From the NCBI GenBank assembly GCA_905221605.1, contig CAJNDS010000656.1:12501-76500 (forward strand): 64,000 nt of DNA. The letters are read 5' to 3'. The notes under the pieces are model-generated. The model was given only the letters and a program-made list of their open reading frames with translations. It did not search any database and had not been told where the DNA came from. Positions 17,801 to 27,200 of this stretch are shown here, one piece after another (position 1 is the first letter of the stretch; each line of letters starts with the position of its first letter). The translations under genes were made by a program, and so were the position numbers. This stretch comes from Symbiodinium natans (Eukaryota > Sar > Dinophyceae > Suessiales > Symbiodiniaceae).

Positions 17801-19683
17801 CCGCAATATACATGAGGGAGTTTGAAATTGAAATAGACGTTCCACCCAGAGCGGGTCAGGACGGCGAATACGAACCAACCTTGAATAAGATCATGAAGGA
17901 CGTGGTACGAGTGGGATGGGATAGGGCAACGAGATACGAGGAAGTGGTTAATATTTTGAAGCCCGAGTTGACGGCATGCCCATGTTGTTTGGTCAATACG
18001 ACCAAAGGAGTGACATTCTGTGTAGAATGCGCAAAGCCAATACCGTCACTTTCCGACTACTACAGGGGGATGATGTTCTCACACGAGACGGGGATGTCAA
18101 TACAAGGGCGGAAGATGGGATGGAAGGCGCATATGGAGCGAAAGATCCGGGACTTGTATAAAGATGTCAAGTGGAGGCTAGTGACCGATAGACTGGACAT
18201 CATGGACAAGAAGGTAGTGGCCGGAATGATAGCGAGCGCCAATCCCGCTGAGGATTGGTGGCTGGCGTTTAGGATAGGAGCCAGTCCGGAGGCAGAGATA
18301 ATAGTGTCACAGCCAGGTGTGTACCGGCTTGAATTGGAAGATGCCGCGACGCATGCGATGATACTCGACATCGAACTGGCGCGAGCGATCATGGACGTGA
18401 TGAACTATCGGGATAGAACGATTGACGAGGCAACGGGAGGAGACGTCACGTCGTTTAGAATGATGTACTCCCACCCCATCATGATGTCCATAGCTGCGGC
18501 AAGGATGAGATTCATAAAATACCCGGCAGGGTGCCTGAGGAAAATAGGTCACTACCTCAGCTTGCAGGTATTGTCGAGCGTGAGCGGAGGATTGAATAAC
18601 GAACCGTGGAAGAAATACCCAGGTGCCGAGGCAGTGAAGAAGTTTCTGCAAGAACAGATACAGGGGACCCTCGACATACAGAAGGAGGCGCAGCAGCAGA
18701 TGAAGGAACCTGAGGATGAATACAGAAGGAAGTTCTTCAGACCAAGATATAAGGACAGGACTTCTTTGCCTGTGCAGCCTGATATCCAAGATTGCAGAAA
18801 CACGATCGCAGCGATCAAGGGTACACCTGGCATGAGAATGGGCTATAATAGACCAAATGAGATCGCTGTCGGACATTTGGCGAGCAGGGCAAGAAGGCAA
18901 GGGGTCGCAAAGATACATCCTGATAGCGTGGCGAGGGTACCCATGGGCGGGATGACCCTGGGGTGGTCAGCCGAAGGACCAAGCGGAACGAAGCGTGTGA
19001 CGCCGAATATGAGATGGGCGAACGACAATGCCGGGTACGAATATCCGGTCACAGGCATGAATACCATTGGAGAAGATCCAAGTGATATGCTCGTCAGGCA
19101 CAAGATTCATGTCTCCAGGAGCTCCAGCAGAGATGGAAGAGAATCATTGGACGAGGAGGGAAACCTGTGGGTCAAGAGAGAAGAGGAAGAAGAGAAGGTG
19201 CACGTGTTCGATAATACTGTTGACATGGAAGAAATAAGGGACAGTGCCGAAGCATCAGATGCACACGAGGATACCCCCAGGGCGCGAGCAAGAGCCTCTG
19301 AAGAAGAAATGGATAAGGCGAGTGAATCCGGAGTCAGTGAGGGAAAGAGTGGCAGACAGAGGCCAAGGCAAGGGAAGGATATGCCGAGGGTGCCCTCCGC
19401 ATTTGTGAAGAGTGACGATGCCAAGAGTCCATATATCCACAACTTGTTGAAGGAGAAAGACGGAGGCGAAACATCGGGGGTGGAAGAAGAAGTCACGTAT
19501 ACAGGAAAAAGCGGAACAGGATCCAGACCTACGACAACCGCAATAAGGAGCGCCGCCACATCTTCAGCGAGTGAAGCTCCACGACCTGATACCAGGAGAG
19601 GCCCTACGGTGAAGAGCGGAGGACGAGGACAAGAATGGAGGGTGAAAGATGAAAAGCCAAAGGAAGTGAAGAAAGAATATTGA
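14845..19683 (+). CDS. Giant unrecognised element protein E: coiled coil, central domain, zinc ribbon
   Basis: The frame is open from 14767 (GTG). The first ATG with good context (ACCATGG) is 14845, giving 1612 codons. Counting from it, residues about 10-340 form a long charged coiled coil (EKATVARENVERLKIISQ, KLKAEKKEQEDRVEKFKKEW). A Ser/Thr/Gly-rich linker follows (about 345-460). A large folded region runs from about 475 to 1330. Within it, KIGIAVDVRAYALMGGEVF and the next GRLTV part weakly recall the end of Tpt1/KptA 2'-phosphotransferases, but the usual HGT motif is absent. A zinc ribbon (C1045, C1048, C1059-x2-C1062) follows in LTACPCCLVNTTKGVTFCVE. The C-terminal 250 residues are Glu/Ser/Arg-rich and look disordered. 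It overlaps protein D by 34 bases in the -1 frame. Function unknown; possibly structural. Confidence 0.65.
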   Translation: MADASTSREDIIKDRDEWREKATVARENVERLKIISQENWEKYETAQQTVIDLCQRNKQMSEQIEKMAKGAASELKSDALARAEMQAANNQAIRELKTKIAELEANNNTLRENGAWLKDQLNEKEKSTESSVVEKLKAEKKEQEDRVEKFKKEWHIAVMAKEKTLEDLKAIEAAYQIEIADMKSNYTKAINTRDLEDKQREELLELKNKQVERLTADMEKLSVEATDNDRKLRRNLKQAQEKVKRLAEIGDDDDDDSKAEAVKASREAEEKAIAKADAMEDENTSLKREMEKLRAKIIELERMRQEYEEGRKTIGDMRDKLTAAEQRILELESAERIAQAQNIAGRARTSTEASTGATGENVSQDNKQTSSDTQDGAAAATGKGTTGTADHTGTPGRPSSTTTGGTGDQVNNDQETRGRTTQRGGPREDEEKTRSPPVKKATEEETCRVGAVEQYAKGKDNRPSDITVGGEPRLRTTEFQRNVEPKRVIEYLGFSGRPLEGLAASHMRPNERNNIASSEEAQQRVMDESFKFTRSSKSEIYEATPLIMVERNARIVMKQNTAGMAAANRQILLRGYTASSEDVGPGRWGDFVDFTVDDNGDKVKLERGVVKEIPPIVEATEVITQYPDLHEAFNTVISPFALKLREAMAYDPVQATENIVVPWTGASMRELGIDSDITRVGVAYPNMVYEEMARLVAEIAAWGSEEYPNDLRERCQYRNKVKTQMMDAAKMHSPTLFEDKTFYEAFAGARIPWEVVRTELEARSTYPMRPNDEYRVAYLAQKYGVEVEGKVGKGSDDQLRISEIYSIRPASEMRRPKDKELISRLAGGPADGKLWVKVAPGSLPETAYMVMSDEFWAFCARRGTIYPEAAGHFNIVLDIWHRDSGENVLNAYDVALIPHWTKYSAEPTPLKDIPQIIYAHERTPQWLTDDLRQAAYRGRKIGIAVDVRAYALMGGEVFLTRRGRLTVTTPIVQAFWKAVWFEETFTAIYMREFEIEIDVPPRAGQDGEYEPTLNKIMKDVVRVGWDRATRYEEVVNILKPELTACPCCLVNTTKGVTFCVECAKPIPSLSDYYRGMMFSHETGMSIQGRKMGWKAHMERKIRDLYKDVKWRLVTDRLDIMDKKVVAGMIASANPAEDWWLAFRIGASPEAEIIVSQPGVYRLELEDAATHAMILDIELARAIMDVMNYRDRTIDEATGGDVTSFRMMYSHPIMMSIAAARMRFIKYPAGCLRKIGHYLSLQVLSSVSGGLNNEPWKKYPGAEAVKKFLQEQIQGTLDIQKEAQQQMKEPEDEYRRKFFRPRYKDRTSLPVQPDIQDCRNTIAAIKGTPGMRMGYNRPNEIAVGHLASRARRQGVAKIHPDSVARVPMGGMTLGWSAEGPSGTKRVTPNMRWANDNAGYEYPVTGMNTIGEDPSDMLVRHKIHVSRSSSRDGRESLDEEGNLWVKREEEEEKVHVFDNTVDMEEIRDSAEASDAHEDTPRARARASEEEMDKASESGVSEGKSGRQRPRQGKDMPRVPSAFVKSDDAKSPYIHNLLKEKDGGETSGVEEEVTYTGKSGTGSRPTTTAIRSAATSSASEAPRPDTRRGPTVKSGGRGQEWRVKDEKPKEVKKEY

Positions 19684-20710
19684 AGTCGAAATAATAATGA
19701 TGAGTGGAGGCATGAATAGAGGAGCGGAGAACGACTAATACTTGCGTGTTCCCACAAAAGCTGGGTTCGCTGCGCATGGGAATGCCATGGGAAATGAGAA
19801 GCGGCTGCCGCGAACTATGGTGGACGCTCTCGACTGCCTCATGGCGAAGATCGGAATGAGAAGCGTGTGGAATACTCCAGTGGGATGAGAATATGGATAG
19901 AGGATGAAGATGAAGTCGTGATGCGAGAGGCAAAAGAGCAGGGGCATGGCTGATCACCAGTAAGGCCCGACGGCATCAGAAAGACTTCGTCACAAAGGGA
20001 GGAGAGGCTTGGCTGATCACCAATAAGTCCTCATGGCCTGGGAGGAATGCTGAAGAGAACGTCCGAGAAAGAGGGCATGGCTGGCCACCAGTAAGACCTA
20101 AAGAGGAAAGGACTACACCAACGAGGTCGTGCACAAATGAACGGATGAGAGAGGTGTACAGAGATAATATTCGGAGGATCGTGGATAATATGTTTTCCTG
20201 ACAAGTTATAATATTTAACGCAAGGCTGGCTGACCTCCAAGCATATGGGGATGATCGCGCCAATGCGTTGAATGGAATGGTTCGTGGAGGCCGTGTTGCT
20301 TCCCGGGACGGTATATCGTGAGATCCCTTAATTGGGGGTGGAGGTGGGTCTGCACGGCTCCGAAGGGGCTGGGACCTCTTGATATTCGTCCCACGCTGTG
20401 TGGTGTTCTGGCTGTAAGCGAACCACGAACTTCGACGTATAATTCAACGCTTTTGATGTTCGCTAGTCGCTCCCATAACGGGGGGTGTTTGGCGCATCAT
20501 GTATAAGTAACTTTTGTGGTATGACACGTCTGGCTAACAAGCACTTTCAGGTTAGGGCACAAACATGGCAGAATATGATGACTGATGATGTATGTGGACA
20601 CGATCATAATACGCCATCGACGTGAACGAGGAGACTGGAATACGTGATGAATCGTGATGAGGAACGGTTGGAATATCTGATGGTGGAGATGATGATGGGA
20701 AGTCTTAATA
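19684..20710. other. Probable 3' non-coding flank of the element
   Basis: No convincing coding frame. The DNA keeps the purine-rich style of the upstream coding strand up to about 20.7 kb and carries the dispersed GGCTGATCACC repeats. This could be the 3' untranslated part or a degraded LTR, but no matching copy was found at the left end (which is truncated) and no clear TG...CA boundary or purine tract can be fixed by eye. Confidence 0.4.
19943..20241 (+). repeat. Dispersed short repeat GGCTGATCACCAGTAAG
   Basis: Copies at 19943-19966 (GGCATGGCTGATCACCAGTA), about 20005-20030 (GGCTTGGCTGATCACCAATA) and 20073-20098 (GGCATGGCTGGCCACCAGTA) are each followed by AG and a pyrimidine-rich tail. 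A weak fourth copy is at 20221-20241 (GGCTGGCTGACCTCCAAG). Spacing is 60-150 bases, so this is a degenerate, dispersed repeat rather than a clean tandem array. The core TGATCA is palindromic. It may be a regulatory or packaging motif in the element's 3' region; this is only inference. Confidence 0.6.
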
Positions 20711-21250
20711 CTTCGTTTTATCAGCCATGTGCCATGTGCTTGTCAGACATGTATAGGAATCTGTTTCGAATGGACGAGTGATGAGCGCTTCAACCGCAGC
20801 GCTATCCGCTCAAGAGCGCTCTTCGAGCAACCGTGTAGAAAACAGCTTTTTGTTCCCCATTTTGTACAGGCCCCTATCCTTGCGCTGTGCTCTTCTAATA
20901 CTGGAAAGCCATAAGGGAAACCTAGGCGCCAGGGGAGGAAGAGATAGCGAGCATAAGGTGGAGGCTGATAGACACCATAAGGGAAACCTAGGTGATATCG
21001 GCCAATACGCTTGTGCACCCCTCAGGTCTTGCAAGCCTGAGTATCCTCTTGCATTCGCGGTGCAAGGGTGGCTCACTGTTGGGAAAGGATTGGCCCCTGG
21101 ACCCGACCCGTTGATAGGGATACTATCACCTGGATTGCAACTTCAACACCTACACCTGTTTATAGCGATTCTCCTTCCAGCCCTGAGCTAATACCTGTTG
21201 GCGCGGGCAACATTTCTTGAATAGTTTGTCTATTCCACCACCTCTTGCAA
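20711..21250. other. Non-coding transition between element and satellite
   Basis: No recognised gene. Composition becomes mixed. There is a short inverted pattern around AAGAGCGCTCTT (20814-20825) and the 18-base direct repeat listed separately. Confidence 0.35.
20909..20992 (+). repeat. Direct repeat of CCATAAGGGAAACCTAGG
   Basis: Perfect 18-base copies at 20909-20926 and 20975-20992, 66 bases apart. The intervening DNA is not repeated. It could be an LTR subrepeat or an insertion footprint. Confidence 0.8.
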
Positions 21251-21288
21251 GGGTTTAGTGTTTGGGGTTTAGGGTTTAGGGTTTAGGG
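21251..21288 (+). repeat. Interstitial telomere-type TTTAGGG array
   Basis: About five units of GGGTTTA, the first two imperfect (GGGTTTAGTGTTTGGGG), ending at the edge of the A+T-rich satellite. TTTAGGG is the telomere unit of plants and dinoflagellates. Sequence on both sides means this is not a chromosome end in this assembly. Confidence 0.85.
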
Positions 21289-22440
21289 ATTTTACTCAGA
21301 TTCCTTCTCACGTTAACAGGACTCCTATGAATTATAACCGGTTGTTTTCAATTCGTTAAGGGTTCCTATTCATTTCAATAGGCTTCCTATTTACTTAATT
21401 TTTTTGATAGCATTCCTATGAATTCAATGGAGGATTCCTATTTATTTTCATAGGATTCCAATAAAGTTTCATAGGGTTCCTAATTATTCCAATAAGGCTC
21501 CTACTAATGTAATAAGATTCGTATCAATTTTAGGGTTCTTATTCATGTTAATGGCATTCGTATTAATGTTAATAGAGGTCTCATTCGTTTGAAAGGAATT
21601 CGTTTGAAAGGAATTCCTATTGGTTTAGGCTCATATTCATTTAGTAGGGTTCCTATTAAATCTTGTTTTTGCGAATCTTATTTTTCAAAGGAGTCCTATG
21701 AGTTCCTATTGTTCTTCACCGCGTTCTTTTGATTTGTTAAGGGTTCCTATTCATTTAAATAGGCTTCCTTTTAGCTTATCCGATAAATTTCGGTAGGATT
21801 CCGAAAGATTCCTACTTATTTTCATAGGATTCCAATGAAGTTTCATATGGTTCCTAATTATTTTGATAAAGCTCCTACGAATGCAATATGATTCATATCA
21901 ATTTCAGAGCTCTTACTCATGTTCATTGGATTCGTATTAATTTTAATAGGGGTCTCATTCATTTGACAGGGGTTCCTATTGGTTTAGGCTCATATTAATT
22001 TTAGTAGGTTTCCTATTAGTTAAGGGTTCACATTTTTTTTATAGGAGTCCCATTGGTTCCTATTAATTTTAGTAGAGGTCCTCTTCAGTTTATGAGGATT
22101 CCTATCAATTTTAATAGGGTTCTCATTAACTTTAATAGGGTTCCTATTCATGTTAATAGCTTCCTGTTATTTTCTATACAGTTCCGATTAATTTTAATTA
22201 ATAGGGTTCCTATGGATTTAAGTAGAGGCTTCCTATTTGTGTTGTAAGATTCCAATAAATTTTCATAGTTTGCCTATTTTTAATAAGGCTCCTACAAATG
22301 TAATATGATTCCGATCAACTTTAAATAGGGTTCTGTCATTTGAATAGGGTTTCCGTTGGATTTAATAGTTTTAAGGGTTCTCATTCATTTTAAAGGGTTT
22401 CCTCTTCATTTAATCCGATTCCTATTAAAACAAAATGAAT
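21289..22440. repeat. Degenerate quasi-palindromic satellite with higher-order period
   Basis: About 1.15 kb built from diverged monomers of about 20-22 bases with consensus near TTCCTATTAATTTTAATAGG. CCTATT at one end and AATAGG at the other are reverse complements, so each monomer can fold on itself. A longer period is visible. The phrase GTTAAGGGTTCCTATTCATT recurs at about 21355 and 21736. The succession AAGTTTCATA, GGTTCCTAATTATT, AAGGCTCCTA recurs at about 21474 and 21838, with a third partial copy near 22257. That gives steps of about 364-420 bases. No coding frame is meaningful here. I do not recognise the satellite. Confidence 0.85.
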
Positions 22441-22516
22441 CCTATGCACCCCACTGTGTGCAGCTGTGCTGTCCGTCGCGCCCTCAGCCTTTTTTTCGCT
22501 TCCGGGGTCTGTCGAA

Positions 22517-22552
22517 GGGGGGGGGGGGGTGAGCATATATATATATATATAT
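22517..22552 (+). repeat. G13 run followed by TA microsatellite
   Basis: Thirteen consecutive G at 22517-22529, then GAGCA and alternating TA to 22552. Confidence 0.85.
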
Positions 22553-23189
22553 TTGTGTATAAACATGTATGCAACCTCCCTGCTATCTATCTTGTTGGTG
22601 TCTGTGCCCTTTTTTGTCTGCAGAAGCTATGACGACCTCTGCAACTGAAATCTCGAAGAATGCTTGTGAACGCACATGCATATCCGTCACCCTCGAGACC
22701 TGGATACTAGATCTACCCCTGGACCCTCCGAAGATGAGTTTTAATCTCCGGAGATGAGATCGAAGCTTAATGCTACGACGCTGCGCGACTCGCCTCGGCC
22801 CGGGCCTGCCCAGTGGCGAGGCAACGGAGATCGCGGGCGTGAAGCACGGTGTTAAAAGGGTTAAAAGTTGGGCAGGGACGTTGGGGTAGGGGGGTGGGGG
22901 GTTGGAGTATGGTGCGGATGCAGCTGGTGCACCAAGGACACTTGGTGGTCAAAGGGGGGGTGTTTGGGAGGGTCTTGGAGCTGGAATACAAGGCTTTCGG
23001 GAGTCTTCAATCCGGAGGGGGGATCCAACTCCGGAGGTCAGATCCAATCTCGTTTCTCGTTTGCGAAGGTACTTCTCAATATGGTTCGACTTTCTAAGCT
23101 CTAAACACTCTTAACTTCAAGCGTCCAAGGTAACCTTAGCCCCCATACGAGAGGCCAACATAGGTAGATAACGGCGGGGGGGTAATATG

Positions 23190-23246
23190 GATATATATAT
23201 ATACTATAAATGATAAACTATGTATATATATATATATGTGTGTATG
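23190..23246. repeat. Paired TA microsatellites
   Basis: Two TA runs (about 23190-23204 and 23222-23237) are separated by 17 bases; the second grades into TGTGTATG. Confidence 0.8.
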
Positions 23247-24224
23247 TATTAACAATGGCCTGGCCGCCACTAGCACAAACTACTAGTAGAGGAGGGCCCG
23301 TTTGGAGCATCAGAGCAGTGTTGGGAGCGGGTTACAGTGGGATGTCGATTAGGCTCACGAAGCTCACGAATCATCGGGACGGGGAATACCTGCATTTCGT
23401 ACCCAAGCTTTGGTAGTTCACAGAGACATGTTGATTTTGTGGCGTGCGGTTTTCTCGTGTACCTTTTGACAGGTCGTCAACCCCGTCTGAAAAGCCACAG
23501 ATTTTTGAAGGCGATTGCCGCATGAACGCCTTGGCAGTCTGGTGGCGCTTGTCGGGTGCCTCGGATCTCTAATGGTCACTCTTCAGATGTGACATGTGTG
23601 TGTGTATATGCTGGTCTTGGGTGCAGGATTTCGCTTAGGCTTGAGCTACTTGGGGGCTCTGCGTTTCTGATGTTTGGAATGCTGGTTTCTATAGGCCCGG
23701 GGTCGCAAGTTCTGAAAGGAACCCCGGACTCCGCTCCCGCCCACTGCAAGACTCTGCAAGACTACGCTCCTGTTTCGCAAAGGGTTCGCCCAGACCCTCA
23801 ATCCTCGAGACGTCTCCGCCACGCTCCAGAGACATCCAGAGACGCAGCTCCGAAGCATGATCCTGTCTGGGGCAGACTCACGTATGGAGCCGTATGGAGC
23901 ATGTCTAGCTGTCACTTAGGATCAGCAATGCACTTGTGGCAGCACCGGAAACTGGCTAGGCCGGGCGGAGGCAGTCGCAGTCGCCAAGCAGGGAAGGCGA
24001 TTGCGGGGTAACAGGCGCAACGAGGCGGAAGGAGCAGACCAGGAGGCAAGGTAGTAATGGCGGGCCACTTGCAGCAAGCCAGCTGCTGTCAAAGCCCAGT
24101 GCGCACTTTTGGTGCCAAAACGCGCCCAAGGAGTTCTGACCAAGAATTGGTAGGCCTGAACTTTCGATGTCGCAAGTTGAGGTTGGATCCGCGCATGCAA
24201 GTTTCTGATGTCTGGTTCTACAAA

Positions 24225-24248
24225 GACACACACACAGATATACATATG

Positions 24249-24293
<45 letters not shown>

Positions 24294-24294
24294 G
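24225..24294 (+). repeat. CA then CATATA microsatellite
   Basis: A short CA run leads into about ten units of CATATA. The frames reading through it on both strands give Tyr/Met/His repeats and are not genes. Confidence 0.9.
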
Positions 24295-27200
24295 CATTAC
24301 TTCTGTTTGTGTGTGGGAGGCGAGACCGTAAAATTGGGAGGCGGGTCGCGTTTTGCACGTGGCATTTCCGCGGTCCTTGAAGCTGTCATCGTTGTTTATT
24401 GTCGGATCTTAAGCGTGGATGTGGCTTGCCTTTGTCGCCATCCTCGAATCTGTACACAAGTAATGTGTCATCGGGGTCATCTACTTGTCCTCGTTTTGGA
24501 CCCCGGCATCGTCTTCAACAGCGTCACGGGCTTGGGCTCCATCCTCGTACAACCAGGAGCTGGTACTCGTCTTTGTCATTATCAGTCGGTCTTGAACCAT
24601 GGCATATCGACTGTCAATAGTGTCGACATCCTTGTTTGTTGCTTCCGAGTTGTGCTCGTCTGTGGGTGTAGTATAGCCTCAGTGTCTTGCCAGCGTCCTC
24701 CTCTGGATGCAAGAAAAAGATGGGCCATGGTTTTCGGGTCATCCGCTGTGCAGTTCTGAAACATCTCCTCCCAAGCAAATCTTTGCCTGCACCTTTGAAC
24801 TCCTTCCCGCACTGCACCAGAGCTAGCCTTGCCAAAGGCCAAGACTTTGTTCCTTTCCTGGGAAATCGAACGCCGAATGACTCGTACGCTCCTCAACATT
24901 CCCCTCGGCACTACCATCAAAGGTCCGGAAGGCCTGGCTGTCGACACGCGCCCGTTTGCAGACTCATATGGCCAGAGCACGTGGGGAGGCAGCTTTGCGC
25001 ACTCGTTGATCTTGCAGTCTTTTTAGTGAGGGCCAGGTAAATTGTGCTGGTTGGCGATTCTCAGAGCGGTTTTCTTGCGATCGACTACGTTTCCTTATGG
25101 GGGTATTGGCATCCGGCAGACATGAGATGCGAATTCTCAGGTATTGGAAGGTTCAGGGAGTTCAAAACTTCGGGGACGAATTCTTGAGTGGCATGCTCAT
25201 GCCGAAGCCCTGTAGGTGCAAGCCCTGCATGACAGCTCGACACCGAAACATCCCGAAACAATCTGAATTCCACAAAGTGAGTGGTCTAAATTTCGCCTTC
25301 TGTGAAATCTCAAGCTCCAATGCTACGAGTTGCAGCATTCCTGGACGCTTATGAGGCTCCGAACGCTTTGAGATACAGCGTTTCGCGCCGCCAAGTTCCA
25401 GATCTTTATGCGCCCTTAAAAAAATGCCTTCCAAGTCTTTGTAGCTGTCTCCGCAAGCGAGATCTACGTGATGTCAGAAGGCGTCAGGCTTAGGGTTTCA
25501 CGACTTCCTTAAAGCACTAATTAGAACCCCCTCTCCCGTGCACAAAGTGACGGCTTGACATGGGCTCCAAGAGTGCTCACCAGTCGTCAGAGTGAGATGC
25601 GAGAAGAGAATGTGGCCTTCCGCAGCTGGTGCCTGCTGGGCAAGTGTTTGCAGATGCCCGCCGCGCCGTCCCTAAGCGCTCTTGAATCTCACAGTTCACC
25701 CCGGCAATCCCAATTCAAAGGTTGAACACCGAAAGCTTCACTTTGTATGCAGCAGGGAGAGAACAACACAAGTAGCATAGCCAGCAGGTGCAAAGCAACA
25801 AGCGGTCTTTTTCCTCGGCTATGAGCTGCTTGGCGCTCACTAAGGTTGCGGCTTTAAAGGTCCCTGGCCCACTGCCAATCTTGCAGGAGCTTCCCCAACT
25901 CTTCGACTCTCTCTTATGTTGCTATCCAGGCGTTAAGAGACACAGTGAGCGAAGCCGGTCGATGATACAGCCCAGTGGACAGAGTAGTGCTCCATCTGTG
26001 CTACGAACACTTGATGTTGGTATCTTCGGGAGGACTTGGTGTAGCTCAGGTCCTTGGGTCTTCGATCTGTGATGGGGCTCGAGTTTCCGGCTCGGGGGCG
26101 TTTGGGCTTAAAGGCTTAGTCGTCCATTGTAAGTCCCTGAAAAACACAGTCATCTTTTTGCTTCCAACAGCCCAGCAACAGGTCAGCAGTTGCGACACAG
26201 TCGGAACTGCACATCAGGAGATAGGAAATTGCAACTTCGATACCGGGTGCGCAGCTTGCACCGCAGCAGTACAGGAACGAGTCTGCTTGTTCAGTGCAGT
26301 ACCCCCCGGACAGTTCCGAATGAACCCTGAATATGTCTTCACGAAGGATGGGCCTCGAGGCTGAGGAGGCGTCGGAAGCCGGGGTTTCAGGCTTACGGTT
26401 TCAGTCTTAGAGTCTTAGAGGGCTTGGGGGCTTTAAACGGTCCTTGCATCTTGCTCCGCACCTTTGGGTAGACCGTTCAGCCATATCCTTAAGGACTAAT
26501 TATGCACAGCCAGCGCTCGCTGTCACCCAGGGCCTTAAACCTACATCTTGAGTAGTTTGACTCGAAAGTTCCCCGGAACACATTGTGAATGGCGAACTTA
26601 TGTTTAGGCGCTGCGTAAAGCTCGAAAGACTACATCACCAAACTCTCCACTCCGGCAACCTTATCGTGTTGCCGTTGAAGCTTAATCTGCCCAGCACATC
26701 TAACCAGCACATCTAAACGAGATAGGACAAAGTAACTAGGATGTTGAATCAACGCCACCCTAGCCTGTGGTTCTAAGGTGCTCCTCAAAGCTCTGCACCT
26801 TCACAATTGCTTCCTCCTAACACGCCCCAAAGACCCATTAATAAAGGCTGCCAAGGCACAAGAAAACACGCCCACGCCGCCTTGTGCCGAAGGTGGTAAC
26901 ATTTCGGCTGCACTCCAGTGACATGCACTCAAGGACCCTCCCCTTAGTGTGCTGGATGGTTCTGAGGACGCCAAGACCATCAGTCAAAGCCTCACTCCTG
27001 AGAAAGATCACCGAGTGGGATTCTCATCAACATCTCGATCAAAGAATGGCAGCATGTGTAGGTGTAGGTAGAACCACAGTTAAGAGTTTTACATGTGCAC
27101 ATGTACAGCCTGAGGAGCCCGTAGTGCAAGTGTGGGAGTGAGAGCCATGATGTGAGGTCAATTGAAAATACACGACTCACGGAACGATGAAGGATACATT

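Larger units (their letters stand above)
22441..24224. other. Gene-poor DNA with simple repeats
   Basis: Short open frames occur but none has recognisable motifs or consistent codon character. A G13 run plus TA array lies at 22517-22552. A G-rich tract (GGGGTAGGGGGGTGGGGGG) begins near 22882. Confidence 0.35.

Noticed and set aside
8256-19683. Bacterial operon or bacteriophage structural gene cluster
   Set aside because: Overlapping frames suggested it, but there are no Shine-Dalgarno sites or phage/bacterial families, and the cluster follows a eukaryotic copia pol on the same strand with the same style.
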